The notes: generated by a model from the letters alone, not told the origin. 59,754 bases of DNA from Candidatus Thermoflexus sinensis (GCA_016842045.1 JAEVEY010000044.1:1-59754); one strand, 5' to 3'; positions 16,524-25,385 are shown, counted from the first letter of the stretch. A program made the numbers and translations.

Positions 16524-17306
16524 TCATCGACGCCGCTGGAGGAAGGCCTCTACCCGTTCGCGATGCTCCGGGGTGCGGGCGGCGGCGTCCTGAAGATGCG
16601 CCTCATACTCCAGGGATTGCTCCAGCGTGAAGGTCAGCGCTCGGTTCAGGGCGCGCTTCAGCCAGCCCACCGCCCGCGGCGGCAGCTCCCGCAGCCGCGT
16701 GGCCCATTCCCGGGCGGTCGGCAGCACCTGCTCCGCCGGCGTCACCGCATTGACCAGCCCCCACGCCAGCGCCTGAGCGGCCTCCAGCCGATCGATCAGG
16801 GTTGCGGCCTCAAAGGCCCGGGCGTAGCCCACGAGGTGGGGAAGGAACCAGGTGGAGCCGGAATCCGGAATCAGGGCGATCTTCGCGAAGGCATTGAACA
16901 CGAAAGAGGCGTTCTCCGCCATCACCCGGAGGTCACAGGCCAGGGCCAGGCTGCAGCCCGCCCCTGCCGCCACGCCGTTGATCGCGGCGATGAACGGTTT
17001 CTCCGTGTTGCGGATGCGGAGGATCAGGGGGTTATATCGGGTCCGCAGATGCTCGCCGATCGAAGCTGCCTCCTCAGGGCGCTCGTACCGCTGTCGCATC
17101 TCCGCCAGATCCTGCCCGGCGCAGAATCCCCGCCCAGCCCCCGTGATGATCACCACACGCACCGCTTCATCACGCTCAACGGTGCGCAGGGCCTGTTGCA
17201 GTTCCTCGAACATTCGCTCGTTAAAGGCGTTCAGAACGTCCGGGCGGTTCAGGGTGATGAGCGCAACCCCATCCTGGACGTCGTAAAGTAGCGTCTCGTA
17301 TGCCAT
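16524..17306 (-). CDS. Enoyl-CoA hydratase/isomerase, PaaG-like
   Basis: Crotonase-fold protein of 260 residues. The oxyanion-hole segments are visible: TGAGRGFCAGQDLAEM and AAINGVAAGAGCSLALACDLR. The F-C-A-G-Q-D-L form with later IALIPDSGSTWFLP and an Asp in place of the usual second Glu resembles PaaG, the ring-opening 1,2-epoxyphenylacetyl-CoA isomerase, more than short-chain hydratases. AGGAGG precedes ATG 17306. It starts the acyl-CoA part of the leftward group; other phenylacetate genes (paaABCDE, paaK) are absent here, so a general beta-oxidation role remains possible. Confidence 0.85.
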   Translation of the reverse strand: MAYETLLYDVQDGVALITLNRPDVLNAFNERMFEELQQALRTVERDEAVRVVIITGAGRGFCAGQDLAEMRQRYERPEEAASIGEHLRTRYNPLILRIRNTEKPFIAAINGVAAGAGCSLALACDLRVMAENASFVFNAFAKIALIPDSGSTWFLPHLVGYARAFEAATLIDRLEAAQALAWGLVNAVTPAEQVLPTAREWATRLRELPPRAVGWLKRALNRALTFTLEQSLEYEAHLQDAAARTPEHRERVEAFLQRRR

Positions 17307-17370
17307 GGCACGACCTCCTGTTCGGTGTAGATCGGGAGGGATAGCCAGCTGGATAGGCCTGTCCCTCCGG

Positions 17371-20034
17371 TTAATCCCTTGTGGGGATCAGCGCCGTCAG
17401 CCCTCCGATAAGGAGGGCAACGAATCCGGACGCCAGCGGGAGAAACCCCTGAATCCCCGGGAAAGGAAGCACGGGCCGTCCGAGGATCAATAGCGTGTAA
17501 GCTACCCAGCCTGCGATCAGGCTCAGCAGAGCGGCTCGCCACGCCTGATCCAGATTGCGGCGCCGCCCCAGCGCAAAGGCGATCGCGCTGAAGCCCAGAA
17601 CGAACAGGTTGCTCCACCCGAAAGCCTGCCACCCGGATGAGGAAAACGGCCAGGCGATCAGGCTCGATGGACGCGGGGTGGGCGTCGGCGAAGGAGCAGG
17701 GGTCGGGATGATCGTGGGCTCCGGAGGACGAGTGGGCGTAGGCGGCACGACCGTCGCAATCCGCCCTGGACGGTTCTTCTCGATCTGAATTTGTAGTCGA
17801 TAAGAGAGGCGCGCCGGCTCGCTGACCGCCCGGATCTCCAGCGACCCCTCTCGATCCAGTGGGATATCCACTTCCGCGAAACCCTCGCGGGTTCGAGCGA
17901 CGAAGGGACCGATGGTCCCCTGGCCCGTGTAGACACCGGTAAACGACACCGGCGTTCCATCGGGGACCACATATCCGTCCCGATCGTAGATAGGGCCGGC
18001 CCAGACCCGCAGGGCTTGCCCGACCTGAACCGCAACCGGAGTCGGGGTGCCGGAAGGAGCGCCTTCGCGAGGGCCCGCCCCGAGAGGGATCACCTGATTG
18101 GGATCCGGCCGCAGGCGATCCGCCAGATCGTAGCCGATGGCCGCGATGGAGATCGGCGGGCGACTGCGAGGCGTGAGCGCGCCGAACAGCACACGGGCCA
18201 TGATCTCCACCGCCGGAGGCACATGGGTCCAGATGGCCTCGTACCGGCTCAACCGGGCGATCTCCCGCGCGGTCAGGGGGTAAAGCGCTCCAAACCCCCA
18301 GAAAACAACCTGCTTCCCCAGCAACAGCTCCGCATGTTCCCCAAGAAGGAAATGGGGGAAGCTGGAGGCGGGATACGCGGGATGCTCATCCAGGGCTGCG
18401 ATTACGATCCATGTGGAACGCTCGAACTCCGGCCGCAGATCCGGCGCCCCGGGGGTCTGGGTAAGAAAGGCCATCGCTTCCTCAAAGGTGTGCACAGAGA
18501 GCCGGGTGGGGTCCAGCGTGCCGCCGCTGGCCGTCAGCAGGGCCTGGGTCACGGTCTCCGTGGGCAATAGCGGCTGTTCCGGGCAGGCCGCACAGGCCCG
18601 TACCGTTCGCCCATCCACCAGCACCAGGATCGACTCCCCCGCCTGCGGGAGGGGGAGGGAGGTGGAGCCGGTGGGGTGGAGGCGCACCACCGCGCCTTCT
18701 AAGACCTGGCGGATCACCTGGAGATGTTCCGGGACGCCCACGGATTGACGGAGCCGCTGGCCGCTTGGAAACACTGCTCCCGTGGCGAAGCCCGGATAGA
18801 GCGCGTATTTCAGGCGCAGGATGCGGGCGACAGCGCTGTTCACCAGGTTCTGGAAGGCCAAATCCGTGGAATACTTTTCGCTGAAAAACCGGATGACCTC
18901 GACGGCGTGGCGGGCCGCCTCCGAGGGATTCGCGTGAAGGTCCCCCAGCCAGATCAGATCATTGCCCGCCAGGAAGGCATCCATGGCGGCCCGGCGGAAA
19001 TCAACCTCCCCCCGCTCATCGGTATACAGCGTGCGGAGGATGCGATGTCCCAGGGGAGGGGAGAGCAGAACGCCGCCGCTATCCCGCCAGGTTTTGATCT
19101 CCGGTAACGCCAGCAAGGCCCCCAGCGCGTTCCCATCCACGGCCAGGGGGCGAGTCCACTCCTGGGCGCTCCCCCCAAAGCCCCGGATCCGGACCGTCGA
19201 AACCTGGACCGCTCGAAGCAGCGGGCGGCCGGTCTCCGTGGGCGTTCGCATAAGCTCCAGGAAAGGGACGAGGTCAAAGGCGACGAGATCTTCTTTGGTG
19301 AGGATCGCGACCCGTTCAGCCCGGCCGTAGGCGCGGCCTTCGCCAGGGAAGGACCCGGGCGCCACCAGCAATCGCCCTCCGCTGCCGGCCAGCAGGCCGC
19401 TCAGGTAAGCCCGGGCGATGCGACTGACCCATTGCGGGTCTCCGCCGAAGGTTTGTGCGCCGACGTCTCCCATCTCCGGTCGGGGCTCCAGCAGGACGTC
19501 CAGGGGAGGGCCCAGGAGCAGATTCACCCCTACCGACTGGAGTTCCTCGCCCAGCGCCTGTCCGACCGCCTGAACACGCTCAGGATCCCAGCTGGCGCCC
19601 AGGGCCAGAGGGGAGGGCAGTGGCATCGCTCCGCTGGTCCACGCGGAAAAAGGAGGGCCATCGCCCTGCTGCCGTAGCCCAATGAACAGAGGGATGAAGG
19701 GGGTGAGCGTGGCGGCCTGTTGCTGGAGCGAGAGCGTGATGGAAAGCAATTCGGAGGGAGTATCGCCCAGATTGGTGAAATTCCCCTGTTCCGGGCTGAG
19801 GACCACGCCGCCAACCCGCTGTTCGGTGAGCAGCGAACGGAGCGGATGATCTGAACGGACGATCGAGCCGGGCAGCGTCACCAGGAACAGCTGCCCCACC
19901 TTGGCCTCCGGCGGCATCTGGGCCAGCAGGCGAGCGATGAATTCATCTTCACCCCCCTGTGCCATGGCCGGCGGGAGCGGGAGAAGCCCCACCGCCAGGG
20001 CGATCGCCAGCGCCCAGCGAATCCATCGGTTCAA
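17371..20034 (-). CDS. Membrane-anchored GH3-like protein, probably non-catalytic
   Basis: The protein has 887 residues. A signal peptide (residues 1 to about 25, ending AMA) is followed by a glycoside-hydrolase family 3 N-terminal-like domain (VGQLFLVTLPGS, then GVNLLLGPPLDV). The family's KHFPG equivalent reads LVAPGSFPGEG, and the position of the nucleophile Asp (VVTDD-type) reads GGVLLSPPLG, so both catalytic hallmarks appear lost. A Pro/Thr-rich spacer precedes three C-terminal membrane helices. TTG 20034 is chosen as start because GGAGGT lies seven bases ahead and a proper signal peptide then begins. It nearly abuts the CoA-binding gene. Role unknown: perhaps cell-envelope binding. Confidence 0.7.
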   Translation of the reverse strand: MNRWIRWALAIALAVGLLPLPPAMAQGGEDEFIARLLAQMPPEAKVGQLFLVTLPGSIVRSDHPLRSLLTEQRVGGVVLSPEQGNFTNLGDTPSELLSITLSLQQQAATLTPFIPLFIGLRQQGDGPPFSAWTSGAMPLPSPLALGASWDPERVQAVGQALGEELQSVGVNLLLGPPLDVLLEPRPEMGDVGAQTFGGDPQWVSRIARAYLSGLLAGSGGRLLVAPGSFPGEGRAYGRAERVAILTKEDLVAFDLVPFLELMRTPTETGRPLLRAVQVSTVRIRGFGGSAQEWTRPLAVDGNALGALLALPEIKTWRDSGGVLLSPPLGHRILRTLYTDERGEVDFRRAAMDAFLAGNDLIWLGDLHANPSEAARHAVEVIRFFSEKYSTDLAFQNLVNSAVARILRLKYALYPGFATGAVFPSGQRLRQSVGVPEHLQVIRQVLEGAVVRLHPTGSTSLPLPQAGESILVLVDGRTVRACAACPEQPLLPTETVTQALLTASGGTLDPTRLSVHTFEEAMAFLTQTPGAPDLRPEFERSTWIVIAALDEHPAYPASSFPHFLLGEHAELLLGKQVVFWGFGALYPLTAREIARLSRYEAIWTHVPPAVEIMARVLFGALTPRSRPPISIAAIGYDLADRLRPDPNQVIPLGAGPREGAPSGTPTPVAVQVGQALRVWAGPIYDRDGYVVPDGTPVSFTGVYTGQGTIGPFVARTREGFAEVDIPLDREGSLEIRAVSEPARLSYRLQIQIEKNRPGRIATVVPPTPTRPPEPTIIPTPAPSPTPTPRPSSLIAWPFSSSGWQAFGWSNLFVLGFSAIAFALGRRRNLDQAWRAALLSLIAGWVAYTLLILGRPVLPFPGIQGFLPLASGFVALLIGGLTALIPTRD

Positions 20035-20038
20035 CGTC

Positions 20039-20779
20039 TCAACCTCCAGAGCGCAGGAGCCGTTGATGCTCAATCTTCATACACCGGTCCATCACGACCA
20101 GCAGGCCGGCCTCGCGGGCGCGCTGGGCCGCCTCGAAATGGATCACCCCCAGCTGCATCCAGATCACCTTCGCGCCTTTGGCGATGGCCTGTTCCACGAT
20201 CTCCGGAACATAGCGGGCAGGCCGAAAGATATCCACCACATCCACCGGTTCGGGGACCGAGAGGAGATCCGGATAGGAAGGCTCTCCCAGGACCTCCTGG
20301 ATCGTCGGGTTCACCGGGATAATCCGGTATCCCTGACGTTGAAGATAGGAAGCCACCTGATGGCTGGGCCGTTCGGGGTCCGCTGAGAGGCCGACCACGG
20401 CGATGGTGCGGGCCTCGCTCAGGATACGGCGCAGCGTGGCATCATCCTGAACCGTGATCGGCTCCGGGATGATCACCTCCACCTGCTGGCGGTCCAGGAG
20501 GGCATCCTTTCCCAGAAGACGGGCTTCCACCCGATAGCGCGCGCCGGGGTCCGGCTGGCGGAGGTGAAGCACATAGGTCGGGTGGAAATCCATCACCCCC
20601 ATCACGGCCATCGAATGCACTTCCTCTCCCCGTTCATTATAAAGAATCAGCTCGAGCTCCGGGGGCTGAGGCGAGGGGGCGAGCTCCAGCTCAACCACTA
20701 CCCGTCGCCCATCCGGCATGGGGGTGGCCCGAAGCGCATGGATTCGGGGGGATTCCGCCCCACCGGGGTTTATGTCCAT
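20039..20779 (-). CDS. CoA-binding (YccU-like) protein with beta-rich N-terminal extension
   Basis: The protein has 246 residues. The C-terminal ~135 residues form a CoA-binding Rossmann domain of the YccU type: IAVVGLSADPERPSHQVASYL, GYRIIPVNPT, then VDVVDIFRPARYVPEI and KVIWMQLGV. This domain binds CoA or nucleotides in vitro but has no firm function. The first ~105 residues look like a beta-sandwich (YVLHLRQPDPGARYRVEARL) not usual in YccU. ATG 20779 is chosen by GGGAGGT five bases ahead. It precedes the GH3-like gene by four bases. Confidence 0.8.
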   Translation of the reverse strand: MDINPGGAESPRIHALRATPMPDGRRVVVELELAPSPQPPELELILYNERGEEVHSMAVMGVMDFHPTYVLHLRQPDPGARYRVEARLLGKDALLDRQQVEVIIPEPITVQDDATLRRILSEARTIAVVGLSADPERPSHQVASYLQRQGYRIIPVNPTIQEVLGEPSYPDLLSVPEPVDVVDIFRPARYVPEIVEQAIAKGAKVIWMQLGVIHFEAAQRAREAGLLVVMDRCMKIEHQRLLRSGG

Positions 20780-20905
20780 AGGCGACCTCCCTGAGGCTTT
20801 CGTAGCGCTCTTAGCTTCAGCGTCATCGCGATTGGGGATGAGAAAGATGGTTTGTTCTTTAAATGAAAAGGCCGGGCCTTTCCCGCGCCCGGCCGACCCC
20901 TTCAG

Positions 20906-20979
20906 CGCCCCCGGCGGGATTCGAACCCGCAACACAGGACTTAGGACGCCCTTGCTCTATCCTGTTGAGCTACGGGGGC
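20906..20979 (-). tRNA. tRNA-Arg (anticodon CCT)
   Basis: On the minus strand a 74-nt cloverleaf folds fully: acceptor GCCCCCG/CGGGGGC, D stem GCTC/GAGC, anticodon stem AGGGC/GTCCT with loop GTCCTAA, and T arm GCGGG-TTCGAAT-CCCGC. The anticodon CCT reads AGG. The discriminator base is G and CCA is not encoded, so it must be added after transcription. Confidence 0.95.
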
Positions 20980-21089
20980 ATCGCCCTTCTACAGTAATTA
21001 TAGCGCAACTGGCCGCTTCGCTCCCGGGGAGGGCCTCGAAGTCACGTGGCGAACTCTCCCCTGATGCTCAGGGCGGACGGCTTGCTTTT

Positions 21090-21554
21090 CTAACGAAAAG
21101 CGTGGGCCACCCAATCCCCAATCAGCCAGTAGCGGAAATCCTCCCCCCGGCTGCAGGCGATCCCGCCCACGACGCCATACACAACGGCTCCCAGCGGGAT
21201 CAGGGTAAACAAACAGGCGATCGGCATCAGGCAAAATCCCACGATCACAGCAGTTAAGAGCCCCGATATCACCCAGGTGATGGCCGCCAGCAAGCCGCCG
21301 CCCACCCATGCAACAAGCTGAAACACCAGGGATTGCATCGCATGAAAGCCAATATATCGCGACCTTTCCCGATAGAACATGTAGATCAGGAAAGCAGCAA
21401 TGGGGCCCCCCAGCGCCGTGACCAGATTGAGCAGCACGCTCAAATGGGCCAGCATCGCCCACTGTCGTTCCTCTGCGGAAGGGCCCGCGGGAGGAAGTTG
21501 CTCCCCGGTGGGGGGCTCAGACGCTGAGGGAGGAAGGGCAGTCGGCTCGTCCAT
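21090..21554 (-). CDS. DUF4870-family small membrane protein
   Basis: The protein has 154 residues. A Pro/Ser-rich hydrophilic N-terminus (about 28 residues) precedes three to four membrane helices. The motif WAMLAHLSVLLN, then GPIAAFLIYMFYRE and FHAMQSLVFQL are characteristic of DUF4870, a Tic20-like fold of unknown role. TCGGAGGAC lies ahead of ATG 21554. It is divergent from recJ. Possible -35/-10 (TTGTCG, 17 bp, CATGAT on the minus strand near 21736-21708) are weak. Confidence 0.8.
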   Translation of the reverse strand: MDEPTALPPSASEPPTGEQLPPAGPSAEERQWAMLAHLSVLLNLVTALGGPIAAFLIYMFYRERSRYIGFHAMQSLVFQLVAWVGGGLLAAITWVISGLLTAVIVGFCLMPIACLFTLIPLGAVVYGVVGGIACSRGEDFRYWLIGDWVAHAFR

Positions 21555-21923
21555 GTCGTCCTCCGATTGGGATGATTTCTTCAGATTTCCTGCGTGATCA
21601 CGATAGAGGGGGTGAAGCGATTCCGCAACAAGCCCATGGGACCCTGTGCTCGATCACTTAGCCTGACGGCCGGACGGGGTTTCGGATGGAGACCCTGTGC
21701 CTAGGGACTATCATGCCACAGGTTGAGCGATGCGACAATCGATGGAAGCCGGATCCGGCAGGCCAGGCTTTCAGGCTGTGGCCGCGCTCGCTGCTGTTCC
21801 TCGGAGGGCGCATCTCCTGACGTGGGAGGCCGGTGGGTCTGCCCCCGGAAGCGCCTGAATCCCGGAAGCCATCCCCGCGGCCTGCCGGCGATTTTGAGGG
21901 CGGGGGCTTTCCCAAGATCCGGG
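21555..21923. other. Intergenic region between DUF4870 gene and recJ
   Basis: Divergent gap of about 430 bp in all. Apart from a weak leftward promoter candidate near 21708-21736 and the strong recJ promoter at its right end, no conserved RNA or gene was recognised. Confidence 0.4.
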
Positions 21924-21952
21924 TTGACGGCGTGTTCCGGGTTTTCTACAAT
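21924..21952 (+). promoter_or_regulatory. recJ promoter
   Basis: TTGACG at 21924-21929 and TACAAT at 21947-21952 with a 17-bp spacer. The predicted start point near 21959 leaves a short leader before ATG 21987 and argues against the in-frame ATG at 21951, which would overlap the -10. Confidence 0.7.
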
Positions 21953-21986
21953 GGGCGTCGAAATCCTCTGGGGAACGTTTCACCCC

Positions 21987-23759
21987 ATGCGACATCCCGA
22001 TCACCGGATGGTGGGACGAGGACGTCGGGTCTGGTGGCTGGCCCCTCCGGCCCCGGAGATCGTTCGGGCGGCCCTGGGGCGATGGCCCCCTTTGCTTCAG
22101 GACCTCCTCTACCATCGGGGGATCACCTCGGCGGAGGCGGCGGATGAATTCCTGGCCCGCGCCTGGTCCGCCGGGGATCCGTTCCAGCTGAAGGGAATGG
22201 AGCAGGCGCTGGAACGCCTGGAGCGAGCGATCGCAAGGGGGGAGCCGATCGCGGTCTACGGCGACTACGATGTGGATGGCGTCACGGCAACCGCGATGCT
22301 GGTCCAGGTCCTCCAGGCCCTCGGCGCCCACGTTCGCCCCTACATTCCCCACCGGGAAACTGAGGGATACGGCCTCAACAGCGAGGCCCTGAGAGGTCTG
22401 GCGGAAGCGGGGATCCGGGTGGTCATCACCGTGGACTGCGGGGCACGGGCGGTGACGGAGGCGGCGCTGGCTCGCTCCATCGGCCTCGACCTGATCCTGA
22501 CGGACCACCACCTGCCCGGCGAGGTTCTCCCCGAGGCGGTGCTCATCAACCCGAAACAGCCGGATTGCCCTTATCCGTTTAAAGAACTGGCGGGGGTGGG
22601 GGTAGCCTATAAGCTGGTGCAGGCGCTGAAGGTCCTTTATCCGCACGCTCCCTTCGAACCGGAGGATTTCCTGGATCTGGTGGCGCTGGGGACCGTCGCC
22701 GATATCGTGCCGTTGCTGGGGGAAAATCGAGCGCTGGTGGCCCGCGGGCTGGAGCGGCTGCGGACGCCGGCGCGCGTCGGTTTACAGGCTCTCTATCAGG
22801 TCGCCGGCCTGGAAGCCTCGCGGGTGGATCCGTGGGCGATCTCCTTCATTCTGGCTCCGCGCCTGAACGCAGCGGGACGCCTGGAGCATGCCCTGGCGGC
22901 TTACCACCTCCTGATGACGGCAGATCCGGCGAAGGCGATCACGCTGGCGGAAGAGCTGGATCGCCAGAACCGGGAGCGCCAGGCCCTGACCCAGGCGACG
23001 GAGGAGGCCGCGCGCGCGATGGCGATCCCGGATGATCAGATCCCATGGTTGATCTTCGCCGCCTCCGAGGATTTCCGCCCCGGCGTGGTGGGACTGGCGG
23101 CCGGACGGCTGGCGGAGGCGTTCCACCGTCCGGCGGTGGTGATCAGTTTGATGGGCGAGGAGGGACGGGGGTCCGCTCGCAGCATCCCGGAGTTCCATAT
23201 CACCCAGGCCCTGGATGCCTGCGCCGATCTCCTGGTGCGTCACGGGGGGCACGCGGCCGCCGCAGGATTCGTCGTGCGGCGGGAGAATCTCGAGCGGCTG
23301 CGGGAGCGCCTGCAGGAGCTGGCGGCCCAGGCGCTCCGTGCGCAGGAGCTTCAACCCACCATCGTGGTGGAAGCGGTGTTGCCGCTCCGTGAGGTAACCT
23401 GGCGTCTTCACGAATGGATCGCCCGGCTGGAGCCTTACGGCTACGGGAACCCGGCCCCGCGCTTCCTGAGCCGCGGCGTGGTGGTCCGTAATGCCCGGAC
23501 GGTTGGCAACGATGGCCAGCATCTCCGCATGGTGCTGACGACGCCGGAGGGCGGTCCCGTCTGGGATGCCATCGCTTTCCGCCAGGGAGATCGGGCAGGG
23601 GAGGTGCAGGCGGGGATGCGGCTGGATGTGGTCTTCGAAGTGCGAGCGGAACGGTGGAATGGGGAACCTCGCCTGACGCTCTTCGTGGAGGACTTCGCCC
23701 CTGCGTCCGGACCCTCACAGGTTTCCCTTCCCTTCCCAGGCCTGGAGGGACACCGATGA
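21987..23759 (+). CDS. recJ: Single-stranded-DNA-specific exonuclease RecJ
   Basis: 5'-3' single-strand exonuclease of recombination and mismatch repair. It has 590 residues. DHH phosphoesterase motifs are clear: DYDVDGVTATAM (93-104), TVDCGARAV, and LTDHHLPG with Asp-His-His at 173-175. The DHHA1 domain carries GRGSARSIPEF and HGGHAAAAGF, and a C-terminal OB-like domain ends the protein. ATG 21987 is chosen from the promoter position; the ribosome site is weak. The stop overlaps the next ATG by four bases. Confidence 0.93.
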   Translation: MRHPDHRMVGRGRRVWWLAPPAPEIVRAALGRWPPLLQDLLYHRGITSAEAADEFLARAWSAGDPFQLKGMEQALERLERAIARGEPIAVYGDYDVDGVTATAMLVQVLQALGAHVRPYIPHRETEGYGLNSEALRGLAEAGIRVVITVDCGARAVTEAALARSIGLDLILTDHHLPGEVLPEAVLINPKQPDCPYPFKELAGVGVAYKLVQALKVLYPHAPFEPEDFLDLVALGTVADIVPLLGENRALVARGLERLRTPARVGLQALYQVAGLEASRVDPWAISFILAPRLNAAGRLEHALAAYHLLMTADPAKAITLAEELDRQNRERQALTQATEEAARAMAIPDDQIPWLIFAASEDFRPGVVGLAAGRLAEAFHRPAVVISLMGEEGRGSARSIPEFHITQALDACADLLVRHGGHAAAAGFVVRRENLERLRERLQELAAQALRAQELQPTIVVEAVLPLREVTWRLHEWIARLEPYGYGNPAPRFLSRGVVVRNARTVGNDGQHLRMVLTTPEGGPVWDAIAFRQGDRAGEVQAGMRLDVVFEVRAERWNGEPRLTLFVEDFAPASGPSQVSLPFPGLEGHR

Positions 23760-24754
23760 GGCGGCGGGGATTCCTGTTGCTCGGCGTGGCGCTTAGCACG
23801 GCCCTGCTGGCCTGGACGCTGCGGGGCATGCATCTGGAGGAATGGGGCCGTATCCTCCGGGAGGTGGAGATCCTGTGGCTTCTGACGGGAGCCATATTTT
23901 ATTTCGTCGCGGTGATCCTGCGGACGTGGCGGTGGGGGATTCTGCTCCATGGCCTGCAGCCTACCGGATTTCGGGAGCGCTTTGTGGCGCTCACCATCGG
24001 ATATATGGGGAATAATCTCTATCCAGCCCGAGCCGGAGAGCTGTTGCGGGCATATGTCCTTCAGCGTCGATGCGGACTCAGCCTGAGCGCATCCCTGGGG
24101 ACCATCGTGGTTGAACGGGTCCTGGATGGGCTGATGGTGGTGTTCCTGGCCCTGCTGGCCCTCATGTTCTTCCCCCTGCCCGTTTTGTTGCGGCCCGCGG
24201 TGATCGCCGGAGGGCTGGTGTTTGGCGGAGCATTGCTGATGCTTCTGGGGATGGCCCGCAACGCCAGCAAACTCCATGGCTTGCTGGAGCGGATCCTGCA
24301 ACAGCGATCTGGCTCGAGGGTCGAACGACCGCTCCGATTTCTCATGCAGTTCCTGGACGGATTAACCGTCCTGCAACGACCGATCCTGGCGCTGGCCGTG
24401 GGGAGCCTTACGGCTCTGATCTGGCTGGTGGAGGCCGGGACGTATTGGCTGGTCCTGATGGCGTTCCCCTTTCGCACCTCGTTTTTCTCCCTGCTGGTGA
24501 TGACCGCGGTGGTGAACCTGGCCACCGCGCTTCCCTCGGCCCCAGGCTATGTGGGCACCTTTGAGGCCCCGGGCGTGGCCGTGCTCCAGGCCTTCGGGAT
24601 CCCCTCCAGCATGGCCGTCGCGTATACCCTGACCCTCCATCTGGTGCTCTGGCTGCCGATCACGCTGCTCGGTCTTTCCCTGTTCCTTCGGGAAGGGCTT
24701 CGCGGGGTCGCCCATCCCCTGGATGCTTCAACCTCTTTTCCCTCCGCCCCATGA
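23756..24754 (+). CDS. Flippase-like integral membrane protein (LPG synthase TM / AglD2 family)
   Basis: The protein has 332 residues with about eight membrane helices. The motifs TWRWGILLHGL, GYMGNNLYPARAGELLRAY and ERVLDGLMVV are typical of the UPF0104/lysylphosphatidylglycerol-synthase transmembrane family; LPSAPGYVGTFE follows near the C-terminus. The soluble aminoacyl-transferase domain of MprF is absent. Such proteins are thought to move lipid-linked groups, but the substrate here is unknown. It is translationally coupled to recJ by an ATGA overlap. Confidence 0.82.
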   Translation: MRRRGFLLLGVALSTALLAWTLRGMHLEEWGRILREVEILWLLTGAIFYFVAVILRTWRWGILLHGLQPTGFRERFVALTIGYMGNNLYPARAGELLRAYVLQRRCGLSLSASLGTIVVERVLDGLMVVFLALLALMFFPLPVLLRPAVIAGGLVFGGALLMLLGMARNASKLHGLLERILQQRSGSRVERPLRFLMQFLDGLTVLQRPILALAVGSLTALIWLVEAGTYWLVLMAFPFRTSFFSLLVMTAVVNLATALPSAPGYVGTFEAPGVAVLQAFGIPSSMAVAYTLTLHLVLWLPITLLGLSLFLREGLRGVAHPLDASTSFPSAP

Positions 24755-25106
24755 TTTCCAGGCGGTGACGGGCGTGTCCCATTTTCGTCAGTGACTTCTA
24801 TTCGGCCCCTTACGCTCGCCTTTTGTCCCCTCCCGGAACCCCCACAGGTGTTAACCCGGGGCCTGTGCGGATAGGATCGCCGCTTCGGGAGCCGACTCAA
24901 GGCGACCGCTTAAGGTCTTCGCCGACCTCCTGAGAAGGGCGTCCACGAGGGTTGGCGCCCGGCTCGCCGCCCACATCCTTTTCATCTTCATCTCCTTCCC
25001 CACCGCCCTTCGGGCTGTGGGGAAGGAGGATCCAGAGGAGTGAGGCCATCCACTGGACCCACACGGGATGCTGATGGAAAAGCCCTGCACCGTTTTATCC
25101 AGGGTC
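24755..25106. repeat. Intergenic region with palindromic repeat (24992-25028)
   Basis: No gene seen. At 24992-25028 there is an inverted repeat CTCCTTCCCCAC...GTGGGGAAGGAG with a TTCG loop. Its right side continues into GGCCATCCACTGGACCC-type sequence that also follows the palindrome at 36332-36368 (GGCCATCCGCTGGACCC), so the two are copies of one dispersed element rather than simple terminators. Confidence 0.5.
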
Positions 25107-25135
25107 TTGACAAAATTTCAGGTTTATGCTATAAA
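25107..25135 (+). promoter_or_regulatory. ilv-leu operon promoter
   Basis: TTGACA (25107-25112), a 17-bp spacer and TATAAA (25130-25135), with TGC directly before the -10 as an extended element. It is the best promoter in the window. The start point would be near 25142, about 30 nt before the leader-peptide ATG and about 245 nt before ilvB. Confidence 0.85.
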
Positions 25136-25171
25136 CGAGGTCAAACCTTGAACCGGCAGGAACAGCGGCCC

Positions 25172-25282
25172 ATGGCATTCGGTCTGGTGGTTCTCTCCCT
25201 CATCCTTACCGTCCTCATTCTTCGGGGCATCCTTCGCCTCGGAGAGGCGATACCCGTTTGGGAGGGAACCACCCCCGGTTAG
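25172..25282 (+). CDS. Branched-chain amino acid leader peptide
   Basis: A 36-codon ORF right after the operon promoter. Sixteen of its residues are Leu, Val or Ile (8 Leu, 4 Val, 4 Ile), and 14 of the 19 residues from 5 to 23 are branched-chain. Its end (IPVWEGTTPG then TAG) overlaps the left arm of the antiterminator. This is the hallmark of ribosome-mediated attenuation: scarcity of charged tRNA stalls translation early. The ribosome site is a weak AGGA about 10 nt ahead. A small membrane protein is the alternative, but the placement before a terminator and ilvB makes leader function far likelier. Confidence 0.85.
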   Translation: MAFGLVVLSLILTVLILRGILRLGEAIPVWEGTTPG

Positions 25283-25341
25283 CCCGGACCGTATTCCACA
25301 TTCTGAACATCAGTGAATCGAGAGGGGGCCTCCCAAACGGG
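25253..25341 (+). promoter_or_regulatory. Antiterminator pairing of the ilv-leu attenuator
   Basis: CCCGTTTGGGAGG (25253-25265) is perfectly complementary to CCTCCCAAACGGG (25329-25341), the top of the terminator hairpin. The two structures are mutually exclusive. A ribosome stalled in the Leu/Val/Ile run (about 25184-25240) leaves 25253-25265 free to pair and allows read-through. A ribosome reaching the TAG at 25280 covers that arm and lets the terminator form. A small CGCCTC/GAGGCG stem lies directly upstream. Confidence 0.85.
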
Positions 25342-25358
25342 AGGCCCCCTCTCTTTTA
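25320..25358 (+). terminator. Intrinsic terminator (attenuator) before ilvB
   Basis: A perfect 15-bp stem (25320-25334 with 25339-25353), AAAC loop and TTTTA tail. It lies 38 nt after the leader-peptide stop and 28 nt before the ilvB start. Confidence 0.92.
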
Positions 25359-25385
25359 TCCCCACCCGCCGAAAGGAGGGATCCG

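Noticed and set aside
15457-17306. Phenylacetate degradation operon
   Set aside because: Only PaaG- and PaaH-like genes are here, with a PcaF-like thiolase 40 kb away; no oxygenase, ligase or ring-opening genes, so the pathway cannot be claimed.
21723-21986. Upstream extension of RecJ
   Set aside because: The strong promoter at 21924-21952 lies inside that extension, so those codons would not be in the transcript.
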